Source: Ptychodera flava (Eukaryota; Hemichordata; Enteropneusta; Ptychoderidae). From it: a stretch of 64,000 bases of DNA. The notes beneath the pieces were generated by a model. It worked only from the letters and a program-made list of their open reading frames with translations, did no database searches and was not told the origin of the DNA. The first letter of the stretch is position 1; each line of letters opens with the position of its first letter. The stretch is taken from positions 1,586,001 to 1,650,000 of the forward strand of contig NC_091933.1 in the NCBI RefSeq assembly GCF_041260155.1, in the 5' to 3' direction. The position numbers were made by a program, and so were the translations under genes. Below are positions 49,797 through 60,060 of this stretch, piece by piece.

Positions 49797-50626
49797 TCTA
49801 TATATATATATATCTCAAAGAGTCTATATGGTAAGTCGGTTGATTCTATGTTTTATGCATGTATGTATGTATGTATGTATGTATGATCGTCCATGCAGAA
49901 AATTAAGTATTCAATTTGAGTAGCGACATAGTGTGCTGTATACAAACTACCTCTTCCTCCATAACCAGAACTATAGCTGTGAACGATACGTTTAAAAAGC
50001 AGAGGAGAACTAAAATACGCGTTGTCACTCCATTTTTGGAACCTGAAAGAAGCCATGACTAGAAATAATCCAGGGGCCTTAAAATGATTTTGAATATTTT
50101 ATTGGCAGGTTCTACCTATCGCCCAAGTTGGTATCTGCCTTTTGAAAGAAGTGCCGGTCGTCGAATAAGTCATTCCAGGGAAGGAAACAGGGGACTTCAT
50201 CCAGTCAGTACTGCACCAGCTATTCTACAAGGAACAATACCACCAAAATATCACGATGTTGCCACGGTGGAAGACTGTGACAGACGTGCATCAGTTGTCA
50301 CTGTTCATGATGGCAACCTAATGCAAATACCGCCATCGTACGACGAAGCATTGCTGGATCAAGAAAAACAAGAGGATTTCAACAGTGAACTGTATCATTA
50401 CCAAAGGAATCCTTCGGTGTCCAGTGGAATATTCATGCGAAGCATTCCAAGTGAATCAGAAAACGTCGAACTAATGAACGAACAAAATTCACGGCGGTAT
50501 TCACGAAGGCACTGCAGTGGTCAGTTTATGAGAACTAGTCCACGTATTGACGAAGAATCGGATGAAAATGATAGTGTCTTCGAATATGTTGACAGAGACC
50601 GTGCCGATGTGAATACAAACAGTTAA
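45918..50626 (+). CDS. receptor gene B: two EGF modules, transmembrane helix, PPxY tail
   Basis: Five exons (45918-45999, 47441-47566, 48351-48485, 49122-49355, 50109-50626) join in phase 1 at every junction to 364 residues. Residues 1-25 are a signal peptide (PVLVVSLIILLSVSHC). EGF-like modules lie at 40-67 (Cys 40, 43, 49, 56, 58, 67) and 81-110 (Cys 81, 87, 93, 99, 101, 110). One membrane helix is at 131-151. The juxtamembrane AVQVDGPPR motif and the tail motifs PPKY (237-240) and PPSY (267-270) recur in gene C. PPxY motifs bind WW domains, for example of NEDD4-type ubiquitin ligases, so turnover or endocytosis of a surface receptor is a reasonable inference. The ligand is unknown and I cannot name the family. 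Confidence 0.87.
46000..47440 (+). other. gene B intron 1
   Basis: No further exon or repeat recognised in this 1.4-kb intron. Confidence 0.6.
47441..47566 (+). CDS. gene B exon 2, EGF-like module 1
   Basis: Acceptor AATTTTACAG, donor CGCA/GTAAGT, phase 1 both ends, 42 codons. CGGCKNGGYC...CLCTDGYQGIKC is a full EGF pattern. Confidence 0.88.
48351..48485 (+). CDS. gene B exon 3, EGF-like module 2
   Basis: Acceptor GTTTTTATAG, donor GACG/GTAAGC, phase 1 both ends, 45 codons. CRLDGGCEHEGICIENGECL and then GKRC give six Cys. Confidence 0.88.
49122..49355 (+). CDS. gene B exon 4, transmembrane segment
   Basis: Acceptor TATGTCTGTAG, donor TCTG/GTAAGC, phase 1 both ends, 78 codons. Helix IVSASFAILVMFIICFLILY, then basic residues and AVQVDGPPR. 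Confidence 0.88.
49402..49474. repeat. (TA)n microsatellite
   Basis: About 36 TA units with one break, in intron 4 of gene B. Confidence 0.97.
49739..49811. repeat. (TA)n microsatellite
   Basis: About 26 TA units, then AGAGTC and another short TA run. Confidence 0.95.
49857..49885. repeat. (ATGT)n microsatellite
   Basis: About seven units. Confidence 0.9.
50109..50626 (+). CDS. gene B exon 5, cytoplasmic tail with PPKY and PPSY
   Basis: Acceptor TTATTGGCAG; 172 residues to TAA. It begins GSTYRPSWYLPFER (shared with gene A), then VSTAPAILQGTIPPKY and MQIPPSYDEALLDQE (shared with gene C). The end is acidic (DEESDENDSVFEYVD). Confidence 0.92.
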
Positions 50627-50970
50627 CAACCGAATGTGATGCTGCATCGATCGATCAATTCTGAAGACGGCCTTCAGGTGTTAAGATCAAGTCATGCCTG
50701 TCAGAACACTGGGAATGAGGCAGCACAGAGCGATGACGTCATCCGAGTCGATGTGCAACTGGAGTTGTTTGTGTAGCCTGCATCCTGGAGTACAGACGGC
50801 TCTTTGATTAAGGGACTGTCGATTAATACAAATAACTATGTCAAATAATAGATCGATATGAAGTCGGGTATTAAACAGTGGCTATCATTCAAGTTTTATA
50901 CCAACAAAAAATTGTGAATTTTTATATCCACTTGTATATCTTGAAATAAACCATTTTTAAACGTCTTTGA
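50627..50970 (+). other. 3' UTR of gene B with AATAAA at 50945-50950
   Basis: The signal is about 320 bases after the stop. The length is plausible; the cleavage site is not known. Confidence 0.5.
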
Positions 50971-53231
50971 AGTATAATCATTTGGCCTTCTGCTGATACA
51001 TCATCAAGGCCTCCACTTTTTAATGTGTATTGGAAGAAAGACTTTGATATCGGATCTTTATACAAAGTTGAAATGAGTGGATATTTACAACTGTCTATTT
51101 TTATATCAGCCGTGTTGTCTTGGATACAAAGAGTGTTGTCACAATTTATTTACTCTGTGCCATTCTGAAGATATCTTCATTTCCATCATTTATTTAAGGT
51201 TTCTTTGTCGATATTTGTATGTTTCTATCTGAGATTTACACGACCTTTTATTATTTTCTGACATTTTTAATCTCTGTCTAATGCCATGAGGCAGAAATTT
51301 GTTGAAACATATTTCAAATGATGTATTTGTCTGATGAAATCTGTACAGTTTTTGTTTTCAAAACGTTTTTGACTTCAGCAGTCACTGTGTTAAGAACGCC
51401 ATTGCATTGTGACAAACTTTGCTTTGAACCGGACACATTGCTCTATCGATAACTTTGAAAGTCAAGGTCACAGTGGCAACTCAATATGGCCAAGACGACA
51501 ATGATTCATATCGTCAGATAACGTCACCCAAAACAACACAAAATGTTCAGTTAGTTTATATTACTTTGAATTGTAAAATAACTTGCAATTATGATAAAAG
51601 ACTTGAAATGCAATACTAATAAAGTGAAATGCAATATTATGAACAAAGAATCGACAATTTTATAATATCGTGTTGTCTATCTTTTTGTTATTAACAACCA
51701 TTCCAAACAAAGTTTACACCCTATTTTTCTTTCCCTGTGTTTCTATAACCATCTTGAAATTACTTCGCCACGATATCTTTATCGGCATTTTATCAGTTGT
51801 ACCGGTATATGAACTAACGCAATGTACACGATCGAAATATTGGTCATATTTCTGTATTGTTCCACCGTAAAATCGCTCGTTAGTGTTTTTTTGCAGTCTC
51901 AATCATACGGAAATCGACTCTTATGAAGACAACCTTGGTTTCAGGAACGCATATTGCGTCAGTGGTAACTGACAGGGCATATTAAATAATGTGTGAAACA
52001 ATAATTGGACTGCCTTCTTGCGGTCGTCATGAAAAGAGGTGTCAAGTTTGTTTTTCAGCGATTTTTGTTTGTGTCTTTTTTAAGGTGTCTGTTAATCCTT
52101 AAGTATGTTGCACGCACTATCTTCGCAGCAGTGAAATTTGAGCTTGACTCACGCATTGGAATCAAGGGCTGTACTCACATCAACTAGCGCAAGTTGGACA
52201 ATCAACATTAAAAGTGACATCACAGCCTTTCCAATGCAGTTTTTCGCTTAAATTAAGACATATTTTAAGACCATTAAACAAAACTCAGTTGTTCTGGCAA
52301 TGTTGACAAGATCGTCTAGTGTAGTTGTTTCACAGGAGTACGTTTTTGTACTTTGAAGTTCTACATACAGAACTGAGAATAGACAACATTTACATATAGC
52401 AGGTGAATTCAACAGATTCTAGAAATCACCGTGACATCTTCAAAGGATTATTGGAATATTCGTTGTTAGGGTCAACACAGGTCAAAGTCGTCATTGTGAC
52501 GAAATTTGAAAAAATATAAAATCAAGAAAAAGTAAATTTAAACGTCGATTCCGCAGCATTCTTACAAAATACGAATTGAATATAATGAAAAATGAACCTT
52601 AACATTTATAGTTCTTGTCGATATTTTTCGATTTTGTGACTCCATAACTGTGTCTTCAAAGGAAAAGCAATTAGGTGAGATATCACAAATTCGATGTTGT
52701 TTACCAGGACAAAACAATGAATTCTGTAGAATCTTGGAAAAATAGGACAAAAATGCAATCTTCGAACGGTCCTCAAATTATTAACCTGTTTAATAGCTTT
52801 GACTGCCGTGTGGATATCAAAACACCAGCAGAACTGACCAACGATAAGTAACATGACCTGATCCGCCGACACCCTCGGAGGTTATCATAGATAAGCTTAC
52901 ACACATAGCCTTACGGATGTATCGGAAGTATTCAGTTATTGGCGGTACCGAGAGGCAGCTTAGCCAATAGCCGAACATGCCCGACATACAGTTTCATTAA
53001 ACCCCAGAGATTCTGTAAGTTACATCAGTGATTAAAGCTTCTAAGGCTGCTAAGATGGTCGTGTTCACGCACGGTATGGAATGAGTGAATATTCATATAC
53101 CGTCCACAGTCTTAACCAGTTTAATATACAATTAAAAGTGTCTGTATTTCAGTCAAAGTTTACTATAAGTCAGCAGAAAATTCTTGTCGTACGATGTCTT
53201 CTAAAAAGTATGATTTAGGCCTTCGCCAATC
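50971..53231. other. intergenic between genes B and C, no supported exon
   Basis: The missing first exon of gene C could be here. I looked for ATG plus a hydrophobic core plus a phase-1 donor and found no convincing case. Confidence 0.4.
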
Positions 53232-54518
53232 TGCTAGCGACGTTTTTTTTTTTGCATGGAAATTCATGTGTTGGTAGCCAATTACTGTCAATTGAACTTT
53301 TGATCTCAACACGCTAGATTTTAGTCACTGAAATTTTCGGTTGAAGCACTACAACCTTCGTCAGCAGAATAACCCGATCTCAATGTCGTGACCTTTCGGA
53401 CACGTACATCAGAATCGGGTCATAGACTTTTGGTAATTTATACCTTCCACTTGTCCTGTTTACATGATTCCGTGTCAAAGTCAGACCAATAAGGGCCCCT
53501 GCACACAATTTTACATCGGTGAACGGAGGGATCTCTAAAAAGCTCAGCTCTACAACATCGGAGGTTTCCCGACATATCCACATTGAATCACCAGACCACT
53601 TTGTGGACTTGGAAAAGTAGGAATTCTTGATAGGGACCCCGATACTTCGAAAGGGGTGTCAAGGAGGCGATATATATCCGTGTTAACCAGCCATCCCTTA
53701 AAGGGCCATTATTTGTAACTTTTGACCATTTTTTACCTCGGAAAATTCCATGTTGGAGGCTCATATTTGTTGCAAAATGTTGTTTTACGAAGAAACAAAC
53801 ATAATTAGTGATGTATTAGCCACATAAAACTGCTAATTTTTGTTCAAACGTGTTGCCCTTCCGAGCTCGTTTGTTGACGTCTGGCATGCTCAGCGTGCTG
53901 GGGAGAACGCAGATATGGTGACGGCGCGATCACGCCAGATGTACAAGTTCACGTTTATTGCGGGATCAAAACAACATTGCGTCGTGGATTGCCAGACATC
54001 TGGCTACGCAACGTGCTCGGACAATGGACTACGACGTAAGTGCCGGGCATAAGTAATGAATATTTATTTTGAAATTGCTGTAAATGGCTCGCGCAGGTGC
54101 AGAAGAATGCCTACGTTGCAATCCGCGTGTCAACAGAGTTTGTATTTCTGTCAGGACAAAAATTGAAATTTTCGTTGTAAAATCACATGTTATTTAGTTG
54201 TAGGGCACGTAATGTTTCCGAATAATATGCGATTCTCTGTTATTTGACAGGCTATTGAACATGAGCCAGTGATCATTTTAATCAAAACTAACGGAAAAAT
54301 CGCAAGAAGATACAGCTAATGGAACTTTAATAGAGACAGTAGAAGGTATAAATTACCAAAGGTCTATGACCCGATTTTGATGTCACGTGTCCGAAAGGTC
54401 ACGACATTGAGATCGGGTTTTTCTGCTGACGAAGGTTGTAGTGCTTCAACCGAAAATTTCAGTGTCTAAAATCTAGCGTGTTGAGATCAAAAGTTCAATT
54501 GACAGTGCTAGCGACGTT
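53232..54518. mobile_element. foldback element with 165-bp inverted arms
   Basis: The arm 53284-53448 (from ACTGTCAATTGAACTTTTG through GACATTGAGATCGGG on its complement) is inverted at 54342-54506. TGCTAGCGACGTT occurs at both 53232-53244 and 54506-54518 in the same orientation, a possible target duplication, although 39 bases separate it from the left arm. The roughly 0.9-kb centre includes a TTAAAGGGCCATT phrase near 53699 that may be the end of another nested element. No transposase recognised. Confidence 0.75.
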
Positions 54519-55126
54519 ATTTGAATAGTTTGTGGAAACGTCATTTGAAAAGTATTTTGTGTTTGTGTTTATTTTGTGAACCTCAAGATTATGAGAACAT
54601 GTCTAAACAACAAATACTGCATGCCCAAGGAACATACCTTTGATTGTCAAAATCTTACAATGCTGTGTATAACTTAGGCCTATATAGACCATGCTGAATT
54701 TCTTAAGAAAACAAGTTTAAAGTGTAAATTTTAGCATCTTGTTTTCGTTCAACTTCATCATTTTTGTCTGATATTGCTACTCGCAAGCTACTTTCAATTT
54801 TTTATTTCGTTTACATGAAATCGCTATGAAAACCCGCAACAAAGTGTCAGCGAACATTGGAGAGAGCGTCTTACAAAGGAAATGTACAATATTTATTTAT
54901 TTGGCATTTAGACATGGTAGGGCTTTACAAGACTCTACAAAAGTTTTATGTTTTTCTTTTATTTGCTGTATTTGTATTTCTCTTCTCTCCTTTCTATCCC
55001 ATGGTACCTTGTGCATAACCTATCAATTAACAACAGAACAATTTTGAAGCGTCAGATGCATTCTTTATCACGTTTTTGTTACTCTTATTAATTTGACTGC
55101 TTGTCATGACATCCGACTGTTTGTAG

Positions 55127-55245
55127 ACTCTGACAAAACAGGAAGAATGTTGATTGAAAAGTTCACGATAAGTCTTAAGGAAGCGTTACAAATCACAACC
55201 GAAGAGAGAAAGACAAGCGAGGCTGAGATAATCAAACATTTCAAG
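55127..55245 (+). CDS. gene C candidate exon, charged amphipathic segment
   Basis: Acceptor GTTTGTAG, donor TCAAG/GTAGTA. With phase 1 at its start it encodes SDKTGRMLIEKFTISLKEAL and then QITTEERKTSEAEIIKHFK, ending in phase 0. This breaks the 1-1 phase rule of all other internal exons in A, B and C. No family recognised. Confidence 0.5.
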
Positions 55246-58200
55246 GTAGTATATTTGTAGTATTAGTGTATCTTCGACATTTTCTCGGTGTTATTCAGTG
55301 AGCATAAACTAGCAGACCTTAGCGATGTCAACTGATGGCGTCACAACTTCAACGCATGCGCACAACTTCGATGTACACTGTGATAACACACCAGCTAACA
55401 TGATGTTCACGACGTCATAAGATGAGAGGATGCCAGACCAATGATCTATAACGAAATGTATACTGTGTGTTACGGTAAGAAATTTTGGAGGGAGTGATAT
55501 GAAAGCCATGATGTGAATTTATATGACGTATCGACATGCGATTGTATAATCTCAGGAGATGATGGTTCGCATAAGTAAGGTCTATTTCCATGGTGATGGC
55601 TGCTAGCCATTATCCTATGCATGTCAAAATTTGAAACGCATGATAAAGACTCCCTGACATACCTGGAAGTTCTTGATGTTGTCAGGCATTGCGTCAGGAC
55701 TAGATCTGAAAATCCAACGTAGGAGATAGAGAGAATGGGTGGAAATCACCATACAGAGATGTCGGGCGGGACATCGATTGATGTAGCCGACGACAGGTTT
55801 TGTGCAATATCCGTTATTCCGGTCAGTAGTGTTGAGCCACTTAGATTCCTTGATTTCAGATCTTCAAAAGATCCTTTACAAACAATGATCAGTTGGTTTT
55901 ACCTTCGAGAATTAAACATGTCTGTTTCAGACATTTTAAATTCGAACCCTCAATGTCCTCTACGCATCTGAGTGATGGTTAATTTCACCAATTGAGGTCA
56001 GAGGCTAGCCATGCCTAATATTCATGTAATTGACATAAATACACACTGTGCCTTTCAAATATTTTTGAACAATAACGATAATTGATCCTTTAATCTAATC
56101 GGTCCTATACGAGCTATAAGCCAGTCCTGTTCAAAGTGAAAACATCTCTTTGCTTAGTCCTAATATTCACTGGCTTAGATTTATCAATTACAGCATATTT
56201 ATTTTAATAATGTCAACGGATACACCAGTCTGCCATAAGCATGCACTTACCAAAACGATAGTTATCACCGCTATCATATGCGTCCCCACGGTTTCATGTT
56301 TGCAAGCATAAACTACGTAAACTAGGTGAAATGTTATTTCTTTTCATCACAGATAAACACGTCATTTGGCCAAAGGCAGAGAGAATTAATGCAAAGGATA
56401 TTTGACAAATGATGGCGTTTACCTTCGCAACTACTCATCGGCGGATAGAGGTCACATATCAAAGTATGACCTTCTACGTCACGCTATAACCATGAAATTC
56501 CACTTCACAAATTCAACCAACGTAACTGGTAAGTTTCAAATCGTTCTGTAAGCCGCGTTATATCTTTGAAAATTACTAAAGAGCACTACTAATCAATAGT
56601 ATTATGTGAACATCCTTACTATCATTGAATTATGGGACATTTATCTTAGAAACTGATCTGTTGAAATTTATTGGAATGCCAGAATTCTCACGTCATTTTG
56701 TCGGACTTGAGTATCCAGCATAAATGTCTTTACAATACGAGGACTGTTAAAAATGAAACCTTTAATACTTGGCCAAACTAGAAAAGGATGAAATACTTGT
56801 AATGGGGTTTTAAATGAAATACAGAATCAACTGACTAGAGTTTTGATCGAATTTCAATGTCATTCGAGTCAAGTTAATTTCCGTTATCATGCATTGAGTG
56901 ATTCCTTCTGCCAAGACATTATGTTACACGTTAACTAAAAATATTTCAACTCGATTGTTAAAGGGATAAAGTCGACTATTTTTCATGAATTTTGTTTGAT
57001 ACAAGATACTATATTGTTTGACATGTTGAAAGATACTGAATGAATGGGTGACCATGCATATATTCGACCCCGATTTTAGACACGATACATGAAACTATCG
57101 CCAAAATGAATGTATGGTCATGACCATTAATTCATTTTCGTGATGGTTTCATTTAATTTGTCTAAAACCGGGGTCGAATATATGCATGGTCACCCATTCA
57201 TTCAGTATCTTTCAACATGTCAAACAATATGTAGTATCTTGTATCAAACAAAATTCATAAAAATGGCCGACTTTGTCTCTTTATTCCAGCTCACATCACT
57301 TAAAATCAAGTAAAAAACACAAAATGAAATATTGAAAAGAATGAACGGTTGACTAAGACCGATGCAAATTAGAAAGTATGTTCAGCTTGGAATTAGTGAG
57401 GATATCGGTCTAATCTGTGACAAAAACAATATCAGGTTTCAACCTCACAAGTCTTTTAGTCATTTCAATAGTATATTGTTGTGTAGCTTATTGTGGTTTA
57501 CTTGTTTTAATTCTTTTAAGTAACATGTTCCGAAAACATCTGTTTAAATGGCGGCATCTGCAACATTACAATCCCAGCATGCATCTGTGAATTAGGCTTC
57601 GCGGGAGCATACTGTCAAGATGAACTTGGTAAGGCGTTATTATGGTAGGATTCGTTGAGCGTACAAGATACAACAAAAAGTGTGCGCATCCGATATGATG
57701 GCCTCTTTGAAATGTCAGAGCATCCTTGTCATGTCATACACGTTGCTAACAGTGTCGTAAACTACAAACTTTGAAGTCCGTTTGTTGAAGACCTTGATAG
57801 CGAACGTTATCTAATCTTGCCTGACCTGTTTTACAGTGTAACGTTATGAACCGCCTTTTAATACCCTGTATTGGAATTGTAAATGTTGAAAATTAGAATG
57901 TATTTACGGAGATCTGGTTGCGAGATCTGATGCATTTGAACCGTTCAAAGACGAAACAAGAACAGTAAACATTGCTTATTTACAAACACAAATAGTTACT
58001 GAACTAAAATCCATCTATGTTTGATTTTCACAGAAAGTGAAGAATCTTCACAGAAAACAATTGCGTTACTTCCTGTTGCTTGTGGTGTTGTGTCTTTGTA
58101 CTGTGTTTGTTTCATTGTGATGTATGTGAACACATGGAGATCCAATCGTCATGCACTTGCTCGACAACGTGAAATCGACAGTGCTGTGCACGTAGACGGT

Positions 58201-59119
58201 CCTCCCCGACTTAATAGCACACATAGAAGACACGTAAGACGTTGGGGAGGTACGGAATCTCTCTTTTTCAAACGTTTTCGTAATGTTTTCCTCATAATCG
58301 GCTGAAGCGTTCATGAACTATTGTAAGCTTATGACTCTCTGTTACAATGATATACATACTCCAGTGTGTTCAATATTCGTCATAAGACTAGTAAAATAAC
58401 AGATCAGATCATTTATATTTACATAGAGGATAAAAGGTGCTATTGATATTTTGCCAAGGAAAAGTTAATGCTTGCACTACATTAACAAATAAAGTTATGT
58501 TTCATTCTTTTTCGGTATCGTTGTGTGATGGGGATTTCGTCGGATTGTATTTTATGGATGTTTGGCAGTGTAAACTGTTAAAATTGTGGTATAATATCTT
58601 CCAGGTCTTGTGCTTAATCCAACGTCTTTCTTTCGTCCTTTCATCGGGACACGACGCCAAAGTGGCTCTCCAGAAGACGTTACTGGTCTCCATGGTGTCA
58701 GAACAGCTCCAGCAGTTCTGCAAGGAACTGTCCCGCCAAAATACGACCACATCATCCCGTCTGATGAAGATTCTTCAGGTTCATTTGCAACTGTGGCGGG
58801 TAGCTGTCATTATGTAATTCCACCGAGCTATGAAGACGCTATTCGGGAACAGGAAGAGAACGAACATATTATCCGGAACGAATCAACCGTATCATCAGCT
58901 GGTGGTCTATCGATGAGAACCATCCCTTCTCAAGCATCAACTTACAGGGAAAATTCCGCCTCAGAACTCTACAGTTCCAGAGAGGAAATAAATAACGGAC
59001 AAACAAACTTGCCTGAAGATCCGTGGTTGCTACGTCCATCTGTTGGTATCTTGGTCACATTTAGCTCTCCATTAGAAGAAACTATTTCAAGGGATGTAAT
59101 GGAAATGACGACACATTAA
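55127..59119 (+). CDS. receptor gene C: EGF module, transmembrane helix, PPxY tail (N-terminus uncertain)
   Basis: Three secure exons (57521-57628, 58034-58249, 58605-59119) join in phase 1 and encode one EGF-like module, one membrane helix and a 171-residue tail. The tail and juxtamembrane parts match gene B: VDGPPR, then RTAPAVLQGTVPPKY and VIPPSYEDA. Upstream, exon candidates at 55127-55245 and 56353-56528 encode a charged region and a piece with sequons NST and NVT, but their frames do not agree (see the entries). No signal-peptide exon was found. I infer a type I surface protein like gene B with one EGF and a different N-terminal part, or a gene damaged in that part. Confidence 0.75.
56353..56528 (+). 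CDS. gene C candidate exon with inconsistent frame
   Basis: Acceptor TTTTCATCACAG, donor AACTG/GTAAGT. Continuing from the previous exon gives INTSFGQRQRELMQRIFDK and then TGA. The phase needed by the next exon instead gives TNDGVYLRNYSSADRG and NSTNVT. The two frames differ by one base, so either the gene is damaged or misassembled here, or the true exon starts later (AAAG before 56397 would give a clean phase 1-1 exon of 132 bases). Confidence 0.5.
56529..57520 (+). other. gene C intron holding a MITE
   Basis: Contains the intact palindromic element at 56961-57281; the rest is unremarkable. Confidence 0.7.
56961..57281. mobile_element. palindromic MITE, copy 2
   Basis: This is the same family as 9340-9637 and the better kept copy. 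It runs from AAGGGATAAAGTCGACTATT to GGCCGACTTTGTCTCTT, each half the inverse of the other, with the turn near 57120. TA on each side is a likely target duplication, as in Tc1/mariner-type elements. No coding capacity. Confidence 0.92.
57521..57628 (+). CDS. gene C EGF-like exon
   Basis: Acceptor TTCTTTTAAG, donor CTTG/GTAAGG, phase 1 both ends, 36 codons. TCSENICLNGGICNITIPAC then ICELGFAGAYC has six Cys in EGF order. Confidence 0.87.
58034..58249 (+). CDS. gene C transmembrane exon
   Basis: Acceptor GATTTTCACAG, donor GGAG/GTACGG, phase 1 both ends, 72 codons. Helix IALLPVACGVVSLYCVCFIV, then basic residues and AVHVDGPPR as in gene B. Confidence 0.88.
58605..59119 (+). CDS. gene C cytoplasmic tail exon with PPKY and PPSY
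   Basis: Acceptor ATATCTTCCAG; 171 residues including the split first codon, to TAA 59117-59119. GVRTAPAVLQGTVPPKY and YVIPPSYEDAIREQEE mirror gene B. The YRPSWY start is replaced by NPTSFFRPF. Confidence 0.9.
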
Positions 59120-60060
59120 CTATGAACAAAACTATGAGTAGTCATAAATGTTTGTTATCCAGATTAAGCTTGAAGGTTACATGCCTTCCAGACTCCTTTT
59201 CTAAAATTAACGATGCTTCAACGCTTGCATATGTGCCACATGGAAAGTCTTCGGAATCGTGAACACATGTAAAAATGGCATGTGCCCATGGATTTATTTT
59301 TATTAAGGCTTCAAATTGTTGTAAAAGAGGAAATATAGACATTGGCAGCTAGTTTGAATTCAAGTATTTGGGGTAATTTGATTTACTGATCTGAAGTTTC
59401 ATTGTGACCTTTACAAGTTTTACTTGATTACAAAAAAGAAAGACCAAATTAGGGGCAAAGACTTGCGGCCCTGATTTTTGAGATGCCTACCCGCGTTAAG
59501 AACTATGTTAACTTTGTTCAAGGTGTCAAGGTTTCGCCGGAAGTTGAAGTTAGAACGTAGCAGCGTATTTTTCCAGCAGTGCCTAGTGAATTGTTATTGA
59601 TCAATTCATTAATTTATACTCATTGTTAACATTTTGAACGGGAGATGGTGGTAATGGAATGTCTTAGGTAAAAGTTTTAGAAGTTCAAGTTCTGTGGTAA
59701 TTAACGTGCTGAGGACTTTACACACTCTTCCATTTCAGTTTGATTTAGGAGAGACCAAGGAATCGCTGTTAACATTGTTGTTATGACATAAGATAGAAAA
59801 AACCGACAAAGTGTGAATAAATAAAATTATCCCATCAACGAGGTATATATTTATATCAAATATACCGACAGACCTTTACATGCCAATTATGTACATACAA
59901 CATGCGAAGTATACATGCGATAACAGTCATGTTATCTGAATGTAATCGGACTGGAGGCACATATAGTCTAGATGGTTGATTGTGTATCATGATCTTTCAA
60001 TCTGCAGTCTCTATTGATTGATAGAATGTACATTTTGTTGTCGTCATGAATAAACACTTG
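59120..60060 (+). other. 3' flank of gene C with candidate AATAAA signals
   Basis: AATAAA occurs at 59816-59821 and near 60049. Which one is used is unknown; no exon seen. Confidence 0.4.

Noticed and set aside
53840-54052. Possible coding exon with CVVDC and GTAAGT
   Set aside because: It lies inside the foldback element, so it is more likely transposon debris; the family could not be named.
54951-55008. ATG followed by a hydrophobic run (MFFFYLLYLYFSSLL), candidate signal exon for gene C
   Set aside because: The possible donor (CCATG/GTACCT) is weak and leaves phase 2, while the next exon needs phase 1.
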